NCBI GenBank assembly: GCA_050084985.1
Contig: JBITNC010000001.1
Location: 115,134,001 to 115,198,000, forward strand
Origin: Nageia nagi
Lineage: Eukaryota > Pinophyta
Direction of reading: 5' to 3'
Length of the DNA: 64,000 nucleotides
In this document: positions 10,701 through 20,125 of the stretch, one piece after another
Layout: each line of letters begins with the position of its first letter
Position numbering within the stretch: the first letter of the stretch is position 1
The notes under the pieces: model-generated
Database searches by the model: none
What the model was told of the DNA's origin: nothing
What the model saw: the letters and a program-made list of their open reading frames with translations, nothing else
Made by a program: the position numbers and the translations under genes

Positions 10701-12020
10701 AATATGGCTGAAACAAAACAAGAGGAGACTTGGTTGTTGGACTCTGGATGTTCAAACCATATGACCGGTAAGGGGGAGCTACTTTCATCCATGGACCATT
10801 CCTACAAGTCAAGTATCAAGCTTGGCAATAATTCTGCAATTGAGGTGGCTGGTAAAGGCATGCTTGAGGTGCCTACCAAGCATGGGATGAAGAAGATGCA
10901 CAATGTGTATCACACTCCGGATATGGCTCATAGTTTGTTGAGTATTGGGCAAATGTTGGAAAATAACTACAAGCTAGTCTTTGATGAGGGTAAGTGTGAA
11001 ATTTTTGATAAGAACCATGGGCATAAGTTAGTTTCTACTGTTAAAATGTCTCCAAATCGTTTATTCCCATTGAAACTTGGAGAAAAGGGGGATAATATTC
11101 TTGCAAATGTGGCTGTTAAAGATGAGTCTTGGTTATGGCATCTTAGATTTGGACATGTAAATTTCAGTAGTTTGAAACTATCTCATGAGCTAGTTCATGG
11201 TTTACCTCTTGTTGAAAATCCAAAATCAGTTTGTGAAGGTTGTGTGTTGGGCAAGCAAACAAGGCAGAAATTTGATCATGGGAAAGCATGGAGGGCCTCA
11301 TTCCCACTACAGTTGGTTCATACTGATTTATGTGGACCAATGCAAAACAAAAGTCTTGGTATGAGTTCTTATTTTCTCACCTTCATTGATGATTTTAGTA
11401 GAATGTGTTGAGTCTATTTTTTGAAGCATAAAGATGAAGCATTTGAGTTTTTTAAAGAATTCAAAGAGATGGTTGAGAATGAATGTGAACATAAGATTAA
11501 ATGTGTAAGGAGTGATAGAGGAGGAGAGTATTCTTCTACTGATTTTTCTGAGTTTTGCAAGCAAAATGGCATCAAAAGACAGTTTACTACAGCCTATACT
11601 CCTCAACAAAATGGTGTGGCAGAGAGGAAGAATAGAACTCTCATGGAGATGGCAAGATGTTTGATGCAATCCAAAAAATTGCATTACATGTATTGGGCTG
11701 AAGCGGTAAAGATAGCAAACTACATCTTGAATAGGTGTTCCACTAGTGCGGTTGATGGCAAGACCCCTATGAGGCTTGGTATGATAAGAAGCCTACTGTC
11801 TGGCATTTCAGAGTTTTTGGGTGTTTGGCATATGCTCATGTGCCAAAGGAGCATAGAAAAAAGTTGGATGCAAAGAGTGAACCATGTGTGTTCATTGGAT
11901 ACAGTGATGAGAGTAAAGCATATAGGCTTTACAACCCCAAAACCAAGAAAACACTTGTCTCCCGGGATGTCATTTTTGAGGAGGGGAAAGTGTATGGACA
12001 GCAGCAAAAATGCATTGTAG
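10701..12020 (+). pseudogene. Copia-1 protease and integrase
   Basis: Protease begins with WLLDSGCSNHMTG (about 10728-10770), with the catalytic Asp-Ser-Gly intact. Next come the integrase zinc region (LWHLRFGHVN ... CEGCVLGKQ, 11130-11265) and the core with Asp in HTDLCGPM (about 11320), Asp in RSDRGGEY (about 11510) and Glu in QQNGVAERKNR (about 11625), the full D-D-E triad. TGA at 11409-11411 interrupts the core just after FIDDFSRMC, at a position that is normally Trp. A one-base loss near 11766 moves the rest of integrase (FRVFGC, then KKLDAKSEPCVFIGYS) to the frame read from 11825. The ORF end at 12020 is out of frame tail. Confidence 0.92.
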
Positions 12021-12429
12021 ACATTGGAGGAGGAGTGACCAGCCATGAAGATACTTCACAAGCAAAGAATGTGCAGCCCAAGAGATCAAATTCTCTTCCA
12101 AACCTCCAAGTGGTGCCTCCAAGTCCTCCATCAAGTCCATCTCAAAGCTCAAAATCCACTCCAAGCTCACCTTCAAGTGGTGGCTCTCCAAATGTGATCC
12201 AAGAAGTGATGAAGACCAAGAGAGGTAAAAGACACTTTCAAAACCATCCTCCTTCTCAAGTTTTAGATCAAAATTTCCATCAAAGATTAACAAGAAGTCA
12301 ATTTCATGAAATGGAGAAGTTTGTTAAGCAATTTAGCAATATGGAACTTGATGAGGATCCAAAGGGTGAGATGGTGAACTATGCTTTGTGTGCAGCCCAA
12401 AATACTAATATTTCTGTTTTTGATCCATC

Positions 12430-14134
12430 TTGTTATGAGGAAGCTTGCACCAAAAATGTGTGGGTGAAGGCTATGCAAGAGGAGCTTCACTCCATAAACA
12501 AAAATAACACTTGGGAACTTTGTGAGTTGCCCAAAGGAAAGAGGTGTGTGGGCTCCAAGTGGGTCTACAAGACCAAGTACAACAGTGATGGTACCATAGA
12601 GAGACACAAAGCAAGATTGGTTGCTAAAGGCTTCACACAAAAACATGGTGTAGACTTTGAAGAGACTTTTGCACCGGTTGCAAGGCAAGAAACAGTAAGG
12701 TTGCTCCTTTCAATGGCTGCCCAAAACCACTGGAGTGTTTACCACATGGATGTGAAGAGTGCATTCTTGAATGGTTAATTGGATGAAGAGGTTTTTGTAC
12801 ACCAGCCTCAAGGTTTTCAAGTGCAAGACAAAGAACATCATGTGTACAAGCTCAAGAAGGCCTTGTATGGTCTTAAGCAAGCTCCAAGAGCTTGGTACAC
12901 TCGCATAGATGGATACTTTCAGAATTTTGGACTCATGAGGAGCAAGAATGAGCCAACACTCTACATTAAGAGAGAAGGTAATCATATTTTGCTTGTTTCT
13001 CTTTATGTTGATGATTTGATATATATGGGAAGTGATCCCATCTTGAACAACAAATTTAAGATTGATTTGATGAATGAGTTTGAAATGAAGGATTTGGGCC
13101 TTATGAGGTACTTTCTTGGCATGGAGGTCCACCAATGTCAAGAAGAGATTTTTGTTTGTCAAAGTAAATATGCAAGGGACATGCTTTCTAAGTATGGTAT
13201 GATGAATTGTACTGCTGTTCACAATCCTGTAGCTCATGGTGAGTTGCTTTGTAAGGATGATGGTGCTCCAAAAGCAAGTGTGACAGAATTTAGAAGCATA
13301 GTTGGCAGCCTTATGTTCCTTTGCAACACTAGGCCTGATATACAATTTGCTGTCTCTTTGGTATCTAGATACATGAATGATCCTTCTATTTTGCATTTGA
13401 AGGCTGTAAAACGCATTTTGAGGTATGTCAAAGGTACCATTGGTTATGGTCTTCACTACTCTCATGTTGAAAAGTTTAAGCTTGTTGGTTTTAGTGATAG
13501 TGATTGGGGCAGCAATTTGGATGATAGGAAGTCCACTTCTGGGCAATGTTTCTCACTTGGTTCAGGAATGATAACATGGAGTTCTAAGAAGCAATCTACA
13601 GTTGCTCTCTCTTCTTGTGAGGCTGAGTATATAGCCCTCACCACAGCTAGTGCACAAGCCTTATGGCTAAGGAAACTACTTGATGAAATTGGTGAGAAAC
13701 AACATGGACCAACAATTCTTTATTGTGACAACCAAAGTGCCATTCAGTTGGCACACAATCCCATCCACCACAGCAGGTCAAAGCACTTCCAACTCAAGTA
13801 CCACTTCATTCGTGACATGGTGGAGAAGGACCAAATTGAGCTTCACTATTGCAACACCAAGATCAACTTGGTTGATATTTTCACAAAAGGTGTTGTCAAA
13901 GCTCAGTATGTGATGCTCAGAGACTCCATGGTGAGTCCTCTTTGCATCAAGGGGGAGAATGTAGACAACTCAGCATCAAATTCGAGGCATTTAACCTTAA
14001 GTTGTCAATTCTGGGAAGAGCCGACTCTACCCTCGGAGCAGACACGAAGAAGAAAGAAGCCCACTTCCACTTCCAACAGGCTGGGCGATTACAATTCCAA
14101 GAAGATTGGAGGTCGCAGCATTGCCATTTCATGA
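12430..14134 (+). pseudogene. Copia-1 reverse transcriptase and RNase H
   Basis: The RT starts around NNTWELCELPKGKR (12507-12545), continues through RLVAKGFTQKHGVDFEETF and MDVKSAFLNG, is broken by TAA at 12776, and resumes in the same frame. The catalytic box SLYVDDLIYMG is at about 12995-13030. RNase H follows, with SDSDWGSNLDDRKSTSG (about 13490-13545), SSCEAEYIAL (about 13612-13640) and YCDNQSAIQLAH (about 13720-13757), so its acidic residues are present. The frame does not stop before the polypurine tract and runs about 175 bases into the 3' LTR, ending at 14134. RT-RH makes cDNA in the particle. This is one stop codon away from an open pol 3' half. Confidence 0.93.
13949..13959 (+). 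other. Polypurine tract of Copia-1
   Basis: AAGGGGGAGAA directly abuts TGTAGACAAC of the 3' LTR, the plus-strand primer position. It also lies within the pol reading frame. Confidence 0.85.
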
Positions 14135-14587
14135 AATTGAGCCCCTCAGAGATTGCGACGCCGCATCCGTGATGTACTGAGAAAGCGTGTAAGGTGCAAA
14201 GACATTGTTCAGTTTCTGCACACGAACGTTACTATTCGGCCAACAGGGCTCAGGCACAGGCTGAAGTAGCGGAGCGGAAAAAGAAAACGTTTCTGCCCTA
14301 CAGGCAAGGGTTGTTGGGATTCTTGGCACCGTTTCAAAGCTCCAATAGTGGCACTCATAATGCTTCTGGGTCTGCCTCTTAGAGCTGTAGCTCTCCCTTC
14401 ATGGGAACGATTTAATACAATTGCCCACAAAATACTTCTGCTTGCTGCAAAGATTTGTATCTCCATTGTTGGCTGTGTGAAGCTTCATGTTTGAAGCTCC
14501 TTGATTGTAATCTTGCTCCATTGTAAGTTCAGTTAATGCAATCTGTTATCTTATGTTCCAATATTGTGTAATTGTCTAAATTGTTCA
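13960..14587 (+). repeat. 3' LTR of Copia-1
   Basis: 628 bases, nearly identical to 9028-9654, with ends TGTAGACAAC and AATTGTTCA. It is followed by the right TSD CACCC (14588-14592) and then by the continuation of element X. Confidence 0.95.
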
Positions 14588-14807
14588 CACCCAACTCAAG
14601 AGGTTTCCTAAGACCTGGTTACTATGACAAGTCCTCCTAAGCCTAAGTCTTATCATCCGCTAGTCTCAGTCATGTCAAGCCAAAATTTGAAATTCCTCAA
14701 AAAAATGTCTAAGTTTGGAAAACCAAAAGTCGGTCGTAGGTGAACCAAGGGAGTCCAAGGCAAGTTGGGATAGAGTCAAGTTGAATTGGGCCACTCTTAG
14801 GCCTGGT

Positions 14808-15755
14808 GCATGATTTCAAAAGTCAAAATCTTGTCTTTTTGAATCATGCGATTGGGTCAGGGAGTCGCCCAGATTGGAGTTAAGTCCCAAACAAGCAATC
14901 TGGGCCATTTTGAAGCCTAGTGCATGCTTCCAAAAGACAAAATCTTTTGTTTTTGGAGCATGCATCGAGGACAAGGAGCAGTCTGGACTGGAATCAAGCT
15001 TGAAAAAGACAAGTAGAAACCATTGATTTCAAAAGTGAAAATCTTGTCTTTTTGAACCATGCGCTCAAGCCAGGAGCAAGCACAGGACAAGTTTGAGAAT
15101 GTAAAAGTCAATCCCAAGCATTTAGGAGGCTGGCACATGCCTCAAAAAGACAAAATGTTGTCTTTTTGAACCATGTGCTCAACCTCGACAAGTGTCCAGT
15201 TCATCTGAAAGGCAAAATTTGACCAAGGCATGAAGCCTTGAACCCCAAAATCATCTCGAACAACTCCAGAAGGGTTGGCGCATGATTTCAAAAGACAAGA
15301 TTTTGACTTTTTGAACCATGTGTTGGACCCAAGAACCTTTCAAGAGGAGGAAATCACGAAAATTTGGCCAAGGCATGGAAACAGTGTCATAAAAAAAAGG
15401 CAAATCTGGGCATCTGCAACCTAGCGCATGCCCCAGAAAGACAAAATCTTGTCTTTTTGGATCATGCGCTCAAGCTAGGAGAGTTGAAGAATTGGGTACA
15501 TGTTTCAAAAAGACAAAATCTCATCTTTTTGAACCATGCGCCAAGTATGGGGAGTGTTTAGGTTGAGCATAAAGATCGAATTTGACAAACCTGCGCACTA
15601 GAAAGAGCAAAAAAAGGTAAGTTCAAGTCTTAGGATGAGCTTCAAGGTCAAGTTGGACGAGCAAAGCAGCAGGGAAGGCCAACGTGGGAAGTGCATTCAT
15701 CCCCAAGGTTGGAGCATGATCTAGAAAGACAAAATAGTCTTTTTTGGGCATGCGC
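14808..15755. repeat. Array of eight dispersed long palindromes in element X
   Basis: Eight blocks of about 45 bases, at roughly 14808-14850, 14921-14965, 15019-15064, 15133-15178, 15278-15322, 15424-15469, 15496-15541 and 15713-15755, share a hairpin plan. A left arm GCGCATG..TTCAAAAAGACAA, a loop like AAT and a right arm TTGTCTTTTTGAA..CATGCGC are roughly complementary. Spacing is irregular (about 75-215 bases), and the spacers are diverged but partly related (GGCCAAGGCATG occurs twice). The blocks lie upstream of a CATAAATA box. Spacers are variable in length and the arms are self-complementary, so this is not a CRISPR array. Confidence 0.8.
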
Positions 15756-15912
15756 CAAGCTTGAAGGTGTCCTGGAACCCCACGTTTGGTCTTGGCTGGT
15801 TGGACATGAATTTTCAAAGGGGCATACATCCCGAGGTTCGACCATCTGGACGACTAGGATGAATTTTTCCTCATTCATGGCTGATTAGGGTTTCTTGGAG
15901 ACCAAATCCAGC

Positions 15913-15920
15913 CATAAATA
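15913..15920 (+). promoter_or_regulatory. TATA-like box downstream of the palindrome array
   Basis: CCATAAATACAAGC, about 160 bases after the last palindrome, has a plausible plant TATA context. No transcript start can be verified. Confidence 0.3.
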
Positions 15921-16199
15921 CAAGCTTGAAGGCCTCATTTTCTCAAATTCAAATTCCATTCCTTTTCTACACTTGTGTCAGAATTGAAGAAGAAGACTAG
16001 TTTTTGAGTTTGGAATCCGTCCCATTGCATCTTAGGGATTGCACAAAGAATTAGGAGACAAGACAAGCAACGTTGGGAGGCCTTATCCCTAGAAGACCCA
16101 CGCATCACTCGTGGAGAATCCCATCATCCACTTGAGCATCATGACTACTTCCATTGAGATCCAAAGTCTGATTGTAGAAGTTGGATGTTGTGTTGCTGA

Positions 16200-17452
16200 G
16201 AACGGGCTGAAGATGTCAGAGATGTTGTGTGGATTGGAACTCACGACGAAATTCTTGGATGAGGATTTCGAGGGACAAGTTGTGGCTTTGGGTCCATTGT
16301 CGTCTTAGTCACAATTTTCAAGTTTATTTTTATTTTCAAGAGCATGATGTTTATTTTGATGAAAAACTTTATTAGTATATTTATTATTTAATTCCCAAAC
16401 TAGTGATGGCTGAGGATTTGCTCCCACGATTTTGGTTGAAATTTTGTAATGCCATGTGGCAATTTGTGATTGAACCATGTGTAGTTTCTCGTATTTTGGA
16501 ATTAGGGTTAGGGCAACATCTAGGGTTGCCAAAGAAACTATTTATAGTCCATTTGGGCTCATTTGTAGGGGATTAGACACTTCACATTTGTGAGAGACTT
16601 AATTCTATTGCCAATTAAACAAGTTTGCCCCATTTGCCAATGTGGTGTGATTTCAAGTAATTGAATGGTGAATTATTTCATTTGATGGGACTATGAATGT
16701 TGTTTATGCACTTTGAGTGGATGAATGCTATTGCTATCTTGTTTCACTTGAGTTGCTTGGATCATCTCATAAGCCTTGTTGAGGTGGATGAGAGAGTAGT
16801 TGAATATCTCCCGAAGTGATTTGAGTAAAGCTTGACTTGTGATAAGTTCAAAGTTTGCATAACAAGACATGTGCATTTTGTGATGGCTATCTCGTATGAC
16901 GCTTAGCTTAGGAACTTCAATCCACAGTTGAAGATCTACCCACGACCTACCTTCTTCCACCCTTGCCACTGCTTTAGGCTCCTTTTACTAGTCCATTTGT
17001 GTTGTTGGCTAGTAGAGTGGACATAGATTGCATGGAACCTGAATCAAGCCCAAGAGAAGCAGATCCCAATCCTATGTACATGTCGATGAAACCATATGCA
17101 TCTGTGCTAGATTCATACACCATGGTCTAATCTACCTTTTTCTTTTATTTTTCACTTTTTTCCGCAACTTTCGCAACTCGATTTTTTCTTTTCTTTTGAG
17201 AAACAACTATTTGCTAGAGACAGGGACCCTTCGAGTCCTTGGTTAATAAATTATATTTGAGTTGGGAACAACTTCAAACATCTCAACCAGTCTCTTGAGC
17301 AACCTCTTGCACACTTCATCATGAGACCTTTGAGGTAACTAGTCCTCATAGCTGGCAGGAGTCACGCCCTATCACCTAGGTGTTGGTGTCTTCCCGCAAG
17401 CCTTACAAGCTCATTTGCCCATTAGCAAGGTAGGAAAGTAAAAGCCCCAACA
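16200..17452 (+). repeat. Region of element X shared with copy 1 (760-1974)
   Basis: It has the same landmarks as copy 1: coding tail with SEML and LGP ending at TAG 16306, TTTGCTCCCACGA, TTTTGTAATGCCATGTGGCA, TTAGGGTTAGGGCAAC, TATTTATA (16539-16546), CATTTGTAGGGGAT, GTGTTGTTGGCTAGT and the CCCCAACA end. The copies differ by many substitutions and small indels, so they are not a recent pair. Confidence 0.65.
16539..16546 (+). promoter_or_regulatory. TATA-like box in repeat X copy 2
   Basis: TATTTATA matches the box at 1066-1073 in position and context. Confidence 0.4.
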
Positions 17453-17956
17453 CTAGGGAAGCAGAATAATAAAATATAGCATGCCTTCTAGGGTAAGCTT
17501 TCGAAAGATAACACAATAAATGAGCCACAAAATGTAATTTAATAATAGTGCAATGATAATCAAATTACATGCCTTGTCTTATAGCAAGTGATGCCCTTGT
17601 TGTAGATCTTTGAGATGTAGCTGAGAGCAAAAGAATAGCACCAAGGTTGTCCCACAGATGGGCAAGGTTTGAACCATGTCTTCCTCCTCCGCAAACTGTG
17701 GTCGAGACACCAAGGTCTCTAGCAGTGTTAAGATAATATAGGGTAATGCCAACACCCATAGATAGCTAGCAAAGCTTTTGAGGTATGCTATGCCTTAAAA
17801 TAGAAATTCGTACAACCCTAAAACCTCGCTAAATCTCAACACCTCTCTTGTGAGTTTTTCATCCACAAGAGGCAATGGAAGGAGCCGACGCTCGTAACTT
17901 GAAGAAGAGAGAAATAATTCAGAACAAGCATATCTTCGAGTGAGGTATCTTCCTCC

Positions 17957-17963
17957 TTTTATA
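17957..17963 (-). promoter_or_regulatory. TATA box of the minus-strand solo LTR
   Basis: GTCTATAAAAGGAGG on the minus strand resembles CTCCTATAAAAGGC of the related LTR at 5275-5269. Confidence 0.5.
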
Positions 17964-19279
17964 GACTCCGGGTGTCCTCCTTGTCCTGTGTCCACTTCTA
18001 GATGGATTGGGATCATCACAATCAAGGCGTGGGGTCTAGATCCACTCATGTGTGAGATGCCTCAACTTGTAATGCCTCGAGATCCACAAGATCACATCCA
18101 ATGTGCCATATTGTCTCTCAAGGTGCAACACCTCCATCTTGATGTCGTCTCTGCTTTAGGATTAGTGTCACCTCCTTAGAATTTTCATGCTATACGCCTA
18201 GGGATGCGTCTGGCTTAAGGGGAAGCATAATTACATTGAGAAGCATTTAAGTGCCTCGAGATGCCAAATTACAACTCATCAAGGCCAAGAATATGCAATG
18301 CCTCTCTAGAAGAGACTAATATTGCATTTACAATTAAAATATGCCTTGGGATTACAAATTACAATATTACTCTGGCATCCTAAAGTGACCCACACATTTA
18401 CAAATATTAAAATAACAATAAATGACTCTTAAAGTCGTACGTCCCATGTTGGAGATCCTCCAAGTGGAACTTGCATAATAATAGGGCCATAATGCCAAAA
18501 TATTCTTAATTAAATATAAATCACACCTAGATTAATGAAATAACAATTGCACATCCCTAGGTGAGAGACGTCACTCCCAAATGAAGGAGAATTATGAATT
18601 CTCGTACATGCACGATGAGCATTCTGGCCTGGAGGGTGAACTTTTAAATGCCATATTTCCTTCATTTCTTGATGAAACCATGTCGTGTAACCAATCAAAA
18701 TGATTGGCATGAGATTCTCTATCCATTTTTGGTGATAAATCGACAATTCTTGGCTTGTGGAGGATGTAGCCCCTCCAAGACTAAAAATGAGTGGAACCCC
18801 AAAATTTGGGAATATTACAGCTATAAAGTATACATGTCTGAAAGTAATACGTGTATGTGTTTAGATACAAAAATCCACAAATTTATAGAGAGATTGACAC
18901 ACATGTGTAATCATATCCATTGGTGTCTGAGAATCCCTTGTGGGAGCAACGAATTTTTTTTACTTAATCTCTTGCATTTTGTTTTTTACTTTCATAGATT
19001 TTGACATTGTGGCAAGACCTTAGGTATCATGATGAAACATTCTCAAAGTAAAATTTTGTGTTAGAGGCATTAGGCAGTTTTGATATTTACTCTGTCAAGT
19101 TCACAAGTTTAAATAGCAAGTTTGGATTTGATAACTATAAGAAAGTTGTAGAAATTTCTATCATGTTTTTATCTTTCTGTCTTCACAGTAGTGTAACATC
19201 ATTTGCTGTTTTATTGGAATTAAAAATAGCATTCCATTGTATGTGGATATTTCATTCATTGAATGTTAATATGCTGCAG

Positions 19280-19415
19280 ATGTGGAAGGTTTCCACCAAT
19301 TGTGAAAACTGCTGTTCCAGTAGAGGGAAGATTTGAGCACATTATTCTTTCATGCAATGCTACAAGTGATCATGGAATTATTTGGATTGAGAGGGAGTCA
19401 CAAAAAGCTTTAGAT
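19280..19415 (+). pseudogene. Candidate exon of an unidentified host gene
   Basis: After ATGCTGCAG (acceptor) one frame stays open and protein-like (CGRFPPIVKTAVPVEG, then FEHIILSCNATSDHGIIW, then IERESQKALD) up to a GTATGT donor at 19416. Codons look coding, with balanced acidic, basic and hydrophobic residues, unlike the chance ORFs around it. I do not recognise the family. It is not retroelement-like. Two more blocks follow at 19529 and about 19990, and further protein-like blocks of the same strand occur at 40334-46002. All could be exons of one gene with transposon-filled introns, but the link is inference. Whether it is expressed or a pseudogene fragment is unknown. Confidence 0.45.
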
Positions 19416-19528
19416 GTATGTACAATATATTTGATTCTTCTTTTGAGTTTGTCCAAATGTTGATTGAAAGTTCCCCTTGTGTTTGTCAACAAATCATTTA
19501 TGCAATTGTTTTATTTTTGTCTGCAAAG

Positions 19529-19565
19529 TATGTCGCTCTATGTTGAACCAGTGCTTGTGAACTTT
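19529..19565 (+). pseudogene. Candidate small exon
   Basis: Between TTTTTGTCTGCAAAG and GTAAGT lies a 37-base stretch reading MSLYVEPVLVNF in one frame. The donor is perfect and the acceptor (AAG) is weaker. A microexon of the block at 19280 is possible, but this is too short to prove. Confidence 0.2.
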
Positions 19566-19989
19566 GTAAGTTATAGCTTATCACACAAGAAGAATGCCAG
19601 CAGAACTTGCAATAAACTTAGTTTTCTTAAATATATTTATTTACAGCAACAATCGCTTTTATGTCTATAATAGGTTTTAAATATGAGATTGCCAAACAGA
19701 AATACAATCAAGAGTATCTTTCTCCATTTGAGCATTGTGTTCATTCTGTAGTGTTAAGAGCCTTTTTTTAGGCATTACAACAAAACATATTCCCAATTTT
19801 TTAAAGGACCCCTAAACAGAAACATAATGCAAAAGAAACATTTTCCATTCGGGTGTGTTGCTCATTGACTCATTGTGTGATTACCAATTCCTTTGAGTCT
19901 GTATTTGAGACACTAAAACAGAACATGCTTCTGCAAGTTCATAAGCATCTTCACTATTGCCTGACATTTGTGAGGCATATTAATTTTAG

Positions 19990-20125
19990 CGTGGAAGAGA
20001 CTGATGAAAGCATTCATTTTGCAAAATCCAAATTTGGGGCACTTGTTAAAGCTGAAATGGCAATAAATCTCAATCGGGCTAATAAATTTCAGCTCATCTG
20101 GATACAGGGTCGCTGGTTTCAGTAG
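19990..20125 (+). pseudogene. Candidate exon or coding relic
   Basis: After TTAATTTTAG a frame reads VEETDESIHFAKSKFGALV, then KAEMAINLNRANKFQLIWIQ, and ends at TAG 20123. The composition is protein-like and it lies in the same strand and neighbourhood as the block at 19280. There is no clear donor, so it could be a last exon or chance. No family recognised. Confidence 0.25.

Larger units (their letters stand above)
9028..14587 (+). mobile_element. Copia-1: full-length Ty1/copia retrotransposon
   Basis: This 5560-base element has both LTRs, a PBS, gag, protease, integrase, reverse transcriptase, RNase H and a polypurine tract, in Copia order, and is flanked by CACCC. By eye the LTRs differ at about 14 substitutions and one single-base gap in 628 positions (about 2%), so insertion is fairly recent compared with most neighbours. 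Four lesions break the single gag-pol reading frame: TAG at 10104, TGA at 11409, a one-base loss near 11766 and TAA at 12776. Coding is otherwise well preserved, with catalytic residues in place. Confidence 0.95.
8936..17452 (+). mobile_element. Element X copy 2, complete, containing a Copia insertion
   Basis: It begins TGTTGTGACTAACACAACA (a perfect 7-base stem at the very tip) and ends CCCCAACA, flanked by CTAGG on both sides. Without the Copia element and its TSD it is about 2.95 kb. Order on the plus strand: short left part, array of eight palindromes (14808-15755), a CATAAATA box (15913-15920), a coding-like tail (16200-16308), the region shared with copy 1, and the TATTTATA box (16539-16546). 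No second copy of its left end is present, so it is either a very long solo LTR or a non-autonomous element of unknown type. Plus orientation is inferred from the promoter-like order. Confidence 0.6.
8616..18819 (-). mobile_element. Gypsy-family solo LTR, minus strand, split by nested insertions
   Basis: The outer ends are TGTAATATTCC at 8616 and GGAATATTACA at 18819, flanked by exact GCTAT copies. On the minus strand 18819-17458 is one part and 8930-8616 the other. Removing the nested element X leaves about 1.68 kb with no internal gag or pol, so a solo LTR is the simplest reading. The 18760-18600 region read on the minus strand resembles the start of the LTR at 50263 (GGATAGAGAATCTCATGCC versus GGATGGAGAATCTTTTGCC, then ATGGTTTCATCAAG versus ATGGTTCCATCAAG), supporting minus orientation. 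A TATAAAAGGAGG box lies at 17963-17957. Confidence 0.65.

Noticed and set aside
10429-10812. Overlapping minus- and plus-frame ORFs at the Arg-Gly repeat
   Set aside because: Frame shadows of the low-complexity Gly/Arg region of Copia-1 gag.
12710-13546. 278-codon minus-strand ORF opposite Copia-1 RT
   Set aside because: Shadow of the conserved RT/RNase H coding strand; no motif of its own.
14808-15755. CRISPR array
   Set aside because: Repeats are diverged palindromes with spacers of about 30-170 bases in a eukaryotic retroelement; no cas genes.
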